The notes: a model not told the origin generated them from the letters alone. DNA of 11,744 bases from Thermoleophilia bacterium (GCA_025936595.1 JAICTB010000053.1:1-11744); one strand, 5' to 3'. Shown: positions 5,278 to 11,744, counted from the first letter of the stretch. Program-made: numbers and translations.

Positions 5278-6312
5278 TCACTGGTCGGCCGAGAGATCGG
5301 CAAGCAGGTAGAGCGAGCCCGTGACGAGGACACGAGGCCCGAGGCGGCGGGCGAGGGCCACGGCGGCATGCGGATCCGGCTCCCGCTCGATCCGCGCGAA
5401 GAACGGCTGCGCCGCGGCGGCGACGTCCTCGACGGGCCGCGCCCGGGGGCTCGACGAGCGTGTGGCGACGAGCGTCGACCCGGCCCGGGCGAGACGGGCG
5501 AGCATTCCGTCCACGTTCTTGTCGTCCAGGATCGATGCGACGACGACGTAGTCGCGCGGCTCGGGAAGGCGCTCGAGCAGCCACTCGACGGCCGCCGGCG
5601 TGTGCGCGCCGTCGCGTACCTCGTGCCCGTCCTCGCGGAGCTCGAGCCGCCCGGGCAGTACGGCCTCGGCGAGCTCCACGTCTCTGCCGAGGAACGCCGA
5701 GGCGGCCTCGCGCGCGCCGCCGACACGCAGCTCGTTGTCCGCCACGAGCGGCGCGAACTCTTCGTCCGGCAGGACGACCACTGCGCCCGGGGCGGCGACC
5801 GCCAGCTTCTCGTGCGCGATCGCCTCGCGCGTCTCGCCGAGCACGTCGGTGTGCTCGAGCTCGACGTTCGTCAGAAGGACGACGCGGGCGTCGAGCACGT
5901 TCGTCGCGTCGTTCCGCCCGCCGAGCCCGGCTTCGATCGCAGCGACGCGCGCCCGCTCTGCGAAGTCCGTGAACGCGGCGGCGGTGACGGCCTCGAACTG
6001 GGTCGCTCCCACCGCGTCGGCATCGGCGCGGACCCGCTCGACGGCGCGCGCGAACCCGTCGGGATCGGTGTCGAGCCGCTCGTGCCAGCCCGAGACGTGC
6101 GGCGAGGTGTAGGCGGGCCCGCCGATCGTGCGTGCGATCCGGCGCGTCGCGGTCGACTTGCCGTTCGTGCCGACGACGTGCACGGCATCGAAGGACCGCT
6201 CGGGGTTCCCGAGCCGCGCGAGGAGCGCCCGCATCCGCTCGGTCCCGAACCCGTCGACGGGCCACGGCGGCAGCGCCTCTAGCCACGAAAGAGCGGTGGC
6301 AGCCACCGTCAC
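5278..6312 (-). CDS. folC: Folylpolyglutamate synthase/dihydrofolate synthase (compact form)
   Basis: FolC, a Mur-ligase-family enzyme, adds glutamate to dihydropteroate and/or reduced folates using ATP. The 344-residue product has the P-loop V47-G-T-N-G-K52-S-T, the G-L-G-G-R-N-D-A-T-N-V block (129-139), T148-N-V-E-L-E-H-T-D-V-L-G, A167-H-E-K169 (the usual carbamylated lysine) and the linker motif D234-G-A-H-T-P, then a C-terminal Rossmann-like domain ending VLVTGSLYLLADL. Deviations: it is about 80 residues shorter than typical FolC (around 420), DGAHNP reads DGAHTP, and the GLDH motif reads ELEH. The start is GTG 6312-6310, with a second GTG at 6306. The frame stays open upstream, but the added residues look non-homologous. 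It follows a gap of about 100 bp, and its stop is one nt from the next ATG. valS-folC order is conserved in Firmicutes and Actinobacteria. Confidence 0.92.
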   Translation of the reverse strand: MTVAATALSWLEALPPWPVDGFGTERMRALLARLGNPERSFDAVHVVGTNGKSTATRRIARTIGGPAYTSPHVSGWHERLDTDPDGFARAVERVRADADAVGATQFEAVTAAAFTDFAERARVAAIEAGLGGRNDATNVLDARVVLLTNVELEHTDVLGETREAIAHEKLAVAAPGAVVVLPDEEFAPLVADNELRVGGAREAASAFLGRDVELAEAVLPGRLELREDGHEVRDGAHTPAAVEWLLERLPEPRDYVVVASILDDKNVDGMLARLARAGSTLVATRSSSPRARPVEDVAAAAQPFFARIEREPDPHAAVALARRLGPRVLVTGSLYLLADLSADQ

Positions 6313-6397
6313 AGAAGCGTCACAGCTCGTCCACAGAGACACAAAAGCCCTGCAAATCTTGCGTTTCCGGCGGGCCATGTCCGGCGGCAGCCACCGT
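6298..6397. repeat. 12-bp direct repeat bounding the folC upstream gap
   Basis: GGCAGCCACCGT occurs at 6298-6309 and again at 6386-6397. With flanks the match is 15 of 17 (G[T/C]GGCAGCCACCGT[C/G]AC). The two copies lie 88 bp apart, one at the folC start and one just inside the gap after the acetyltransferase stop. It could mark a short segmental duplication or a deletion/insertion boundary. The gap between (6313-6415) holds no ORF I would support, no convincing -10/-35 pair and no terminator hairpin; CCGGCGG is repeated at 6368-6374 and 6381-6387. Confidence 0.35.
6310..6336. repeat. Three CACAG direct repeats at 11-bp period before folC
   Basis: On the plus strand CACAG occurs at 6310-6314, 6321-6325 and 6332-6336, each 11 bp from the last, so all lie on one face of the helix. 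Two copies extend to GTCACAG and the third is GTCCACAG. They cover the folC start region, at the edge of the only sizeable gap in the window. This could be an operator or chance; no known regulator site is recognised. Confidence 0.3.
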
Positions 6398-6415
6398 GAC
6401 CGAACTGCAACGCGG

Positions 6416-6889
6416 TCATGGCCAGACGTAGCGAAGGGCGCGCGTCGTCCCGTCCTTGAAGCGGGCGTACTGCTCCACCTCGCCCGCTCTGCGAAAGCCT
6501 GCGCGCTCGGCGACCCGTTGCGAGCGCTCGTTGTCTGGGTGGGTGCACAGCTCGATTGTCTCCTCCCCCTGCTCCGCCATCCACGTGCAGACGATGTCCA
6601 GGCTCCTCGTCGCGAGACCGCGGCCCCGCGCATCCGGGCGCAGGTAGTAGCCGACCTCGAACGGCCGCTTCCAGCCGGCGAACCAGATGCGACCGACGGG
6701 GTCGCCGTTCTCGACGATCGCGAACCACGGAGCGTCGGGATCGGGCGGCGGGAAAGCACCGCTCAGCGGGGCGCCGAGATAGACACTGATCTCAGGATCG
6801 CGAGGCGTGTAGCCGATCGTCGCAGGATCGTCGTCCCGCCACGGGCGCAGGACGAGGTCGCCGTCGGAAAGCTCAACCGGCGATGGCAT
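6416..6889 (-). CDS. GNAT N-acetyltransferase
   Basis: This is a 157-residue GCN5-related acetyltransferase of the RimJ/RimL (Acetyltransf_3) type. It begins with the beta-1 strand L8-S-D-G-D-L-V-L-R-P-W-R-D-D-D, and has central strands WFAIVENGDPVGRIWFAG and FEVGYYLRPDARGRGLATRS. There R88-G-R-G-L-A-T is the acetyl-CoA pyrophosphate loop (R/QxxGxG/A). It also has N120 in HPDNERSQRVAERAGF, the helix that contacts CoA and often supplies the general base. The substrate is unknown. Start ATG 6889-6887 is the only initiator compatible with the first strand and lies 17 nt inside the end of valS, so it should be translated by coupling to valS. The TGA is at 6418-6416, with a gap of about 100 bp before folC. 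It is not closely similar to the GNAT beside mreB, so the two are probably independent acquisitions rather than a local duplication. Confidence 0.88.
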   Translation of the reverse strand: MPSPVELSDGDLVLRPWRDDDPATIGYTPRDPEISVYLGAPLSGAFPPPDPDAPWFAIVENGDPVGRIWFAGWKRPFEVGYYLRPDARGRGLATRSLDIVCTWMAEQGEETIELCTHPDNERSQRVAERAGFRRAGEVEQYARFKDGTTRALRYVWP

Positions 6890-9290
6890 CGAGTTCACGG
6901 CGGTAGCGCTCGAGCTTCTCGCGCTCGGCGTCGACGACTTCCGGCTTCGCGTTTGCGACGAAGCGGTCGTTCGCGAGCATCTTCTCCGAGCGGGCGATCT
7001 CGCCGCGCAGCCGCTCCCGTTCCGCATCGGGGTTCGCGTTCGCCTTCTGCGGTGCTCGTTCCGGCTTCACGACGGCGTCGAAGATGCGCTTCTCGTCCCC
7101 CGCGAGCGTCGGCACGACACCGGAGCGCCGGAACATCTGCGCGACCTCCTGCACCCGCGTCAAGGCACCGGCCTCGGCGATGTCCCCCGCCTCCGGCCAC
7201 GGCGCCACGATCAGCCGTGACCCACGCTGCGGCAGGTGCGACCAGATCTCCTCGGTGACGTGCGGCATCGCCGGATGCAGCAGCTTCAGCAGCCGCTCGA
7301 GCGCCGCGGTTGCCGTCGCGCGCGCATCGGCGTCTCCGTCGTACAGCCGCGCCTTCACCGCTTCGAGATACCAGTCGCAGAAGTCGTCGAATGTGACGTG
7401 GTAGAGCTCGTCCATCGCGTGTGCGAAGTCGAACTGCGCGAGATACGTCTCGATCGCGTGCTGCGCCTGCGATAGACGCGCCAGGATCCACCGCTCCTCG
7501 AGCGACGACGGCCGCTCTGCGGCTACAGCGCCGTCGCAGGCGCCGACGATCAGCCGCGCTGCGTTCCAGAGCTTGTTCGAGAGCTTCGATCCCTCCTCGA
7601 TCGCCGAGTAGGAGAAGCGCACGTCCTGCGTCAGCGAGTTCTTCATCAGCCCGTACCGGGTTGCGTCGGTTCCGTACTTGTCGATCAGCTCGAGCGGATC
7701 GATGCCGGTGCCGAGCGACTTCGACATCCGCCGGCCGTCGGTCGCGAGCACCGTCGAATGGATGACAACATCCGTGAACGGCAGCTCGCCGAGCAGCTCC
7801 AGGCCGCTGAAGATCATCCGGTTCTCCCAGAGACGGATGATCTCGCGCGCCGTGGTCTGCAGATCACCCGGATAGAAGTAGGCGAGATCGTCCGTCTCCT
7901 CCGGCCATCCGAGGGTCGCGAACGGCCAGAGCGCCGAGCTGAACCAGGTGTCGAGCACGTCGGTCTCTCGTGTCAGATCCGTCGCGCCGCACTCGGCGCA
8001 CGCAGCAGGCGCCGTCTCCTCCACGGTGAAGTGGCCGTCCGGGCACTGCCAGGCCGGGATCTGATGCCCCCACCAGATCTGGCGCGAGATGCACCAGTCC
8101 GGCGCGTTCTCGAGCGAGTCGATCGCGAAGCTGTGCTGACTCTCCGGGTGGTAGCGCACGGCGCGGCTGCGCAGCGCCTCGAGCGGTTTCTGCGCGATCT
8201 CGTCCATCGCACACCACCACTGCATGGAGATGAGCGGCTCGATGCGAGAGTGGCAGCGCTCGCAGAACGCGACGCTGTGGCGGTAATGCTCGCGGTGCAC
8301 CAGGAGCCCCCGCTCCTTCGCCCACGCCAGGATCTTCCCCTCGGCCTCCTTCTGCGTCAGCCCTTCGAGGCCCGCGGCGGTGACTCTGCCGTCGGGGCCG
8401 ATGCAGCTCGGCTCGGGCAGCCCGTGCTCGCGTCCGATCGCGAAGTCTGTGGGGTCGTGGCCCGGCGTGATCTTCAACGCGCCGGTGCCGAACTCGCGCT
8501 CGACGCGCTCGTCGGCGATCACCGGCACGCGGTTCTCCGTCCACGGCACGATCACGTCGCGACCGATCAGGTGCTTGTACCGCTCGTCCTCCGGATGCAC
8601 CGCAACGGCGACGTCGGCCGGGATCGTGGCGGGGCGGACGGTGGCGATGGGGATGTAGCCGTCACCATCCGCGAGCGGGTAGCGGATCGTCGAGAGCGTG
8701 TCGTCGACATCCTCGTGCTCGAGCTCGAGGTCCGACAGCGACGTCTCATGGTGCGGGCACCAGTTGATGATGCGGTTCGCCCGATAGATCCAGCCGCGGC
8801 GGTAAAGGTGGACGAAGAAGCGCATCACGGCACGGATGTACGCGTCGTCCATCGTGAACCGCGTGCGCCGGTAGTCGAGCGACGCGCCCATCCGGCGGAA
8901 CTGCACCAGGATCTTCCCGCCGTACTCGTGCAGCCACTCCCAGACGCGCGCCTCGAACTTCTCGCGGCCGAGCGCCTGCCGCGAGGTTCCTTCCGCGACG
9001 AGTGCCTTCTCGACGGCGTTCTGTGTCGAGATGCCGGCATGGTCGTAGCCGGGCTGGAAAAGTGCGTTGAATCCCTGCATGCGCTTCATGCGGATCATGG
9101 TGTCGCCGATCGCGAGCTGGAGGGCGTGCCCCGTGTGGAGCTCGCCCGTCACATTCGGCGGCGGGTGCGCGTCCACGTACGGCGTCCGCGACGGGTCGGG
9201 GTCGGCGTTGTACAACCCCTCCTCTTCCCACGTGCGCTGCCAGCGCTCCTCGACGCCCTGCGGTTCGTAGCGCGGCTGCATCTCGCTCAT
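6873..9290 (-). CDS. valS: Valyl-tRNA synthetase
   Basis: ValRS is a class I synthetase charging tRNA-Val, with post-transfer editing of mischarged Thr. The 805-residue product has P43-P-P-N-V-T-G-E-L-H-T-G-H55 (HIGH), the CP1 editing domain at about 195-340 with A216-T-V-R-P-A-T-I-P-A-D, zinc-type cysteines at 343/346 and 431/434, D444-V-L-D-T-W-F-S-S, G519-R-R-M-S-K-S (KMSKS), the anticodon-binding helical domain from about 590, and a C-terminal arm from about 740 with the usual L-A-N-D-R-F-V-A-N-A-K-P-E-V-V element. This arm is the tRNA-binding coiled coil. Two points are odd: it is shorter than most ValRS (about 860-950), and the editing motif normally read as (T)RPET is RPAT. The catalytic segment before KMSKS (TTAREIIRLWENRMIFSG) also differs from the common form. 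Start ATG 9290 has AGGA at 9304-9301. A nearby ATG three codons in is an alternative. Confidence 0.97.
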   Translation of the reverse strand: MSEMQPRYEPQGVEERWQRTWEEEGLYNADPDPSRTPYVDAHPPPNVTGELHTGHALQLAIGDTMIRMKRMQGFNALFQPGYDHAGISTQNAVEKALVAEGTSRQALGREKFEARVWEWLHEYGGKILVQFRRMGASLDYRRTRFTMDDAYIRAVMRFFVHLYRRGWIYRANRIINWCPHHETSLSDLELEHEDVDDTLSTIRYPLADGDGYIPIATVRPATIPADVAVAVHPEDERYKHLIGRDVIVPWTENRVPVIADERVEREFGTGALKITPGHDPTDFAIGREHGLPEPSCIGPDGRVTAAGLEGLTQKEAEGKILAWAKERGLLVHREHYRHSVAFCERCHSRIEPLISMQWWCAMDEIAQKPLEALRSRAVRYHPESQHSFAIDSLENAPDWCISRQIWWGHQIPAWQCPDGHFTVEETAPAACAECGATDLTRETDVLDTWFSSALWPFATLGWPEETDDLAYFYPGDLQTTAREIIRLWENRMIFSGLELLGELPFTDVVIHSTVLATDGRRMSKSLGTGIDPLELIDKYGTDATRYGLMKNSLTQDVRFSYSAIEEGSKLSNKLWNAARLIVGACDGAVAAERPSSLEERWILARLSQAQHAIETYLAQFDFAHAMDELYHVTFDDFCDWYLEAVKARLYDGDADARATATAALERLLKLLHPAMPHVTEEIWSHLPQRGSRLIVAPWPEAGDIAEAGALTRVQEVAQMFRRSGVVPTLAGDEKRIFDAVVKPERAPQKANANPDAERERLRGEIARSEKMLANDRFVANAKPEVVDAEREKLERYRRELDAIAG

Positions 9291-9332
9291 CGGAGCGCCA
9301 TCCTACGCAGGGGGCGCGGCATAACCGCTCCG
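9291..9332 (-). promoter_or_regulatory. Short spacer before valS with a 7-bp inverted repeat
   Basis: The 42-nt spacer between the gamma-glutamyltransferase stop and the valS ATG is flanked by CGGAGCG (9291-9297) and CGCTCCG (9326-9332), perfectly complementary arms with a 28-nt loop. The loop holds the likely Shine-Dalgarno AGGA (9304-9301). There is no U-tract, so it is not a Rho-independent terminator, and the spacer is far too short for a T-box. It might modulate valS initiation, or be chance in GC-rich DNA. Confidence 0.3.
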
Positions 9333-10991
9333 TCAGCGACAGGCGGCGTAGCCCTGCATGCCGCGAGCGTTCGCGCCCGCTCGCAGCTGCTCGCCCTCGC
9401 GCGCGACGGCGCTGACGCGGCCGAGGTCCCACGGCCCGGTCACCGTCACGTCGTGACCGCGCCGCCGTAGGTCGTCGATCGCCTTGTCGCCGAACCGCGA
9501 CTCGACCGCGAGCGCTCGCAGGCGCACCTCGCGCGGGAAGAACGAGGCGATCAGGTGATCCGTGTGCCAGTCGGGCGCGTCGATCGCCTCCTGCAGGTTG
9601 AGGCCGCGGTCGACGTGGCGGAGGAGCACGTGCAGCGCCCACTGCTCCTGCTGGTCGCCGCCCGGCGTTCCGTAGGCGAGCCACGGCTCGCCGTCGCGCA
9701 GCACGAGCCCGGGCGAGAGCGTCGTCCGCGGGCGCTTGCCGGGTGCGAGCGACGAGGGGAGGCCCTCCTCCAGCCAGAACATCTGCGCCCGCGAGCCGAG
9801 CGGCCAGCCGAGCGCGGGGATCGTCGGCGAGCTCTGCAGCCAGCCGCCGCTCGGCGTCGCCGAGATGAGGTTCCCGAAACGGTCGGCGACGTCGACGTGC
9901 ACCGTGTCGCCGCGCGTCGGCTCGCCGGTCCCAAGTAACAGACTGTTACTAACTCCGACCTGGGGCAGCCGCCCGAGCCCCGGGCGCAGCTCGCCGCTCG
10001 CCTCCTCGCCGATCAGGGCGCGGCGCTCGTCGGCGTACGCGCGCGAGAGCAGATGGTCGAGCGGCACGTCGACGTCCCCGTAACAGGCATCCCGGTCCGC
10101 GAACGCGAGCTTCGCAGCCTCCGTCGTGACGTGCACGAGCTCCGCCTCGCTCAGCTCCGCCACGTCGAAGCCCTCGAGCAGCCGCAACTGCTGGAGCCCC
10201 GCCGGCCCCTGCCCCCACGCCGCCGTCTTGCAGACGGTGAGCCCGCGGTAGTCGACGGTCGCAGGCGGCTCGAGCGTCGCGCGCCACGCCGCGAGGTCGT
10301 CGCCCGTCAGCAGCCCGTCGTGAGCGCGTGAGAACCGGTCGATCTCCTCCGCCACGAAGCCCTCGTAGTAGACGCGACGCGCACCCTCGACGGTGCCGCC
10401 GGATTCGTCGAGCAGCCGCCGCCACGTCGCCGCGAGCTGCGGGTTGCGGAACGTCGAGCCGGGACGAGGCGCCGGCAGATACAGCTCCGCCGATCCCGGC
10501 CAGCCGCGCAGGAGCGCCTCCGTGTTCTCGATCGTCCGGGTGATCCCCGGCACGACGGGATAGCCGTTCTCCGCGTAGTGGATCGCGTACGCGAGCACGT
10601 CGGCGAGCGGCCACGTCCCGAACTGCTCGAGGAGGAGCAGCCAGCCGCCGACCGCGCCGGGCACACACGCCGCGAGGAGGCCGGTCCCCGGCACGAGCTC
10701 GTGGCCGAGCGAGCGGTAGCGATCGATCGTCGCCGCCGCGGGCGAGACACCCTGCGCGCAGAGCACGAGCGGCTCGCCTCGCTCGGCCGACCAGAAGACG
10801 GCCGGCAGGTCGCCGCCGGGGCCGTTCAGGTGCGGCTCGACGACCTGCAGCACGAAACCGGCCGCGCAGATCGCGTCGAAGGCATTGCCCCCGCGCTCGA
10901 GCACGGCCATCCCCGACTGCGTCGCGAGCCAGTGCGTCGAGGCCACGGCGCCGAAGGTCCCCCGCAGCTCCGGACGGGTCGTGAAGATCAC
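9333..10991 (-). CDS. Gamma-glutamyltransferase family protein (YwrD-like, cytoplasmic)
   Basis: This 552-residue Ntn-hydrolase belongs to the gamma-glutamyltranspeptidase family, which self-cleaves to expose a catalytic threonine and hydrolyses or transfers gamma-glutamyl groups. The likely nucleophile is T363 in R-G-D-T-V-H-V-D-V-A-D-R-F-G-N, in place of the canonical TTH. Nearby are S378-A-T-P-S-G-G-W, the block S413-S-L-A-P-G-K-R-P-R-T-T-L-S-P and the GTPGGDQQ turn at 441-448, all as in the YwrD-like branch. The N-terminus (TFGAVASTHWLATQSGMAVLERGGNAFDA) is typical, and there is no signal peptide, so it is probably cytosolic rather than a secreted GGT. Start GTG 10991-10989 overlaps the ABC ATPase stop as GTGA. 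It probably acts on peptides or gamma-glutamyl compounds imported by that transporter. The codons for V347-S-N-S-L-L-L, 13 residues before the catalytic segment, are atypical and contain a palindrome. Confidence 0.93.
   Translation of the reverse strand: MIFTTRPELRGTFGAVASTHWLATQSGMAVLERGGNAFDAICAAGFVLQVVEPHLNGPGGDLPAVFWSAERGEPLVLCAQGVSPAAATIDRYRSLGHELVPGTGLLAACVPGAVGGWLLLLEQFGTWPLADVLAYAIHYAENGYPVVPGITRTIENTEALLRGWPGSAELYLPAPRPGSTFRNPQLAATWRRLLDESGGTVEGARRVYYEGFVAEEIDRFSRAHDGLLTGDDLAAWRATLEPPATVDYRGLTVCKTAAWGQGPAGLQQLRLLEGFDVAELSEAELVHVTTEAAKLAFADRDACYGDVDVPLDHLLSRAYADERRALIGEEASGELRPGLGRLPQVGVSNSLLLGTGEPTRGDTVHVDVADRFGNLISATPSGGWLQSSPTIPALGWPLGSRAQMFWLEEGLPSSLAPGKRPRTTLSPGLVLRDGEPWLAYGTPGGDQQEQWALHVLLRHVDRGLNLQEAIDAPDWHTDHLIASFFPREVRLRALAVESRFGDKAIDDLRRRGHDVTVTGPWDLGRVSAVAREGEQLRAGANARGMQGYAACR
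9934..9950. repeat. 17-bp AT-rich palindrome inside the gamma-glutamyltransferase gene
   Basis: AGTAACAGACTGTTACT has perfect 8-bp arms around a single central base. On the minus strand it extends imperfectly to TTAGTAACAG-T-CTGTTACTTG. The local 21 nt are about one third GC in a gene near 70% GC. The codons it spans (GTT AGT AAC AGT CTG TTA CTT) include TTA and AGT, which are rare in such genomes. It encodes a loop just before the catalytic threonine. The symmetry resembles a dimeric (for example TetR-family) operator, but no regulator gene is in the window. Confidence 0.55.
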
Positions 10992-11744
10992 TGCGCCACC
11001 GCAGCCGGCGTGAACAGCGTCGGGTTCTCTCCGCGGCGGACGAGGTGGCACGCCACGAAGTGCCCGGTCTCGGCCTCGAGGAGCGGCGGCTCCTCCTCGT
11101 GCGACTGCGGTGCGGAGCGCTCCTCCAGCGGGCAGCGCGTCCTGAAGCGGCAGCCGCTCGGCGGCGCGAGCGGGCTCGGTAGGTCGCCTTCCAACACGAC
11201 CCGGCGACGTCCACGCTGCTCGACCGGGTCGGGAACGACGGCGGCCGACAGAAGCGACTGCGTATACGGGTGCCGCGGCGTCGCGAACAGCTCGCGCGTC
11301 GGTGCGAGCTCGACGATCTTGCCGAGGTACATGACGGCGACGCGGTCGCAGAGGTACTCGACGGTTGCGAGGTCGTGCGTGATGAAGAGGCAGGAGAAGC
11401 CGAGCTCCTGCTGCAGGTCGCGGAGCAGGTTGAGAATCGACGCCTGCACAGACACATCGAGCGCAGAGACCGGCTCGTCGGCCACGAGCAGCGCCGGGGA
11501 TACGGCGAGGGCGCGGGCGAGGCCGACCCGCTGGCGCTGCCCGCCCGACAGCTCGTGGGGATAGCGGAACCGCAGCTCGTCACGCAGGCCGACGCGGTCG
11601 AACAGCTTGGCGACGTGGGCCTCGAGGTCGCGACCGCGCGCGAGCCCCTGCACGTCGAGCGGCTCGCTGACGATCTGGCCGCAGGTCATCCGAGGGTCGA
11701 GTGACGAGTACGGGTCCTGGAAGACCATGTGCATGTGCCGGCGC
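10988..11744 (-). CDS. Oligopeptide/dipeptide ABC transporter ATPase, C-terminal part (cut by window edge)
   Basis: This is the C-terminal 251 residues of an OppF/DppF-type ATPase, which energises peptide (or nickel/sugar in related systems) uptake. The frame runs through the right edge and enters as R-R-H-M-H-M-V-F-Q-D-P-Y-S-S-L-D-P-R-M, the Q-loop segment, so the Walker A and N-terminus lie outside. Visible motifs are signature LSGGQRQRVGLARALA, Walker B A-L-L-V-A-D-E-P-V-S-A-L-D, D-loop, and the switch histidine in L-F-I-T-H-D-L-A. The C-terminal oligo_HPY extension (RHPYTQSLLSAAVVPDP, then CRFRTRCPLEE...HFVACHL) carries the cysteines that are conserved in this subfamily. It identifies the peptide-transporter group. 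An internal ATG at 11734 is not the start. Its TGA overlaps the gamma-glutamyltransferase GTG by 4 nt, so the two are coupled. Substrate specificity resides in the unseen binding protein. Confidence 0.95.
   Translation of the reverse strand, partial: RRHMHMVFQDPYSSLDPRMTCGQIVSEPLDVQGLARGRDLEAHVAKLFDRVGLRDELRFRYPHELSGGQRQRVGLARALAVSPALLVADEPVSALDVSVQASILNLLRDLQQELGFSCLFITHDLATVEYLCDRVAVMYLGKIVELAPTRELFATPRHPYTQSLLSAAVVPDPVEQRGRRRVVLEGDLPSPLAPPSGCRFRTRCPLEERSAPQSHEEEPPLLEAETGHFVACHLVRRGENPTLFTPAAVAQ

Noticed and set aside
6328..6336. TCGTCCACA, one mismatch from an actinobacterial DnaA box
   Set aside because: It is a single imperfect copy, with no cluster of boxes, no dnaA/dnaN/gyr neighbours and no AT-rich unwinding region, so it is not an origin.
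6313..6378. Upstream ATG (6378) as the folC start
   Set aside because: The extra residues (rich in Arg, Lys and Cys) do not resemble FolC N-termini, while the GTG at 6312 or 6306 leads directly into the family sequence.
452..6889. The two GNAT genes as a tandem duplication
   Set aside because: Beyond the shared fold motifs their sequences differ throughout, and they lie about 5.5 kb apart in different contexts.
9291..9332. T-box riboswitch or Rho-independent terminator before valS
   Set aside because: The spacer is only 42 nt, has no T-box sequence and no U-run; only a short inverted repeat is present.
7758..9470. 570-codon open frame on the plus strand
   Set aside because: It is the mirror of valS in a high-GC genome, with no motif or credible start; valS has all its class I signatures on the other strand.

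Overview
The window is a high-GC (roughly 70% by eye) bacterial chromosome segment in which every supported gene reads on the minus strand, so transcription runs from the right edge to the left edge. Protein style (MreB, ValRS and the folC/zinc-ribbon/ndk arrangement) suggests a deep-branching actinobacterium, most likely class Thermoleophilia (Gaiellales/Solirubrobacterales-like). That placement is inference from pattern recognition. No rRNA, tRNA, CRISPR array, insertion sequence or complete mobile element is visible.

Layout in transcription order (right to left). (1) A catabolic pair: the C-terminal part of an OppF/DppF-type peptide-transporter ATPase (cut by the right edge), overlapping by 4 nt a cytoplasmic gamma-glutamyltransferase-family protein. 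(2) valS, then a GNAT acetyltransferase whose start lies inside the end of valS. (3) After the only sizeable non-coding gap (about 100 bp), folC, a 40-residue single-pass membrane peptide and a two-TM double-zinc-ribbon protein, packed with 1 to 4 nt junctions. (4) ndk, a SAM methyltransferase, maf and an APH-fold phosphotransferase, almost all overlapping. (5) mreB, a second GNAT acetyltransferase, a ~50-residue remnant of an MFS transporter C-terminus, and the N-terminus of mreC (cut by the left edge).

The backbone valS-folC-ndk-maf-mreB-mreC is an old housekeeping cluster: valS-folC-(hypothetical)-ndk-mreB-mreC is known in Streptomyces, and valS-folC and maf-...-mreBCD lie close together in Bacillus subtilis. 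It links translation, folate, nucleotide supply, nucleotide-pool sanitation and cell-wall elongation. What stands out is that single-domain group-transfer enzymes (two GNATs, one methyltransferase, one phosphotransferase) sit at four of its junctions, and that mreB and mreC, normally adjacent, are separated by a GNAT plus a broken transporter gene. Near-continuous coding with start/stop overlaps suggests one long polycistron or several coupled ones. No Rho-independent terminator was found between genes.

No clearly new multi-gene system is evident. The observations most worth a second look are the accessory insertions in the valS-mre cluster, the MFS remnant, a 17-bp AT-rich palindrome with atypical codons inside the gamma-glutamyltransferase gene, the conserved-looking small membrane peptide coupled to the zinc-ribbon protein, and helically phased short repeats in front of folC.
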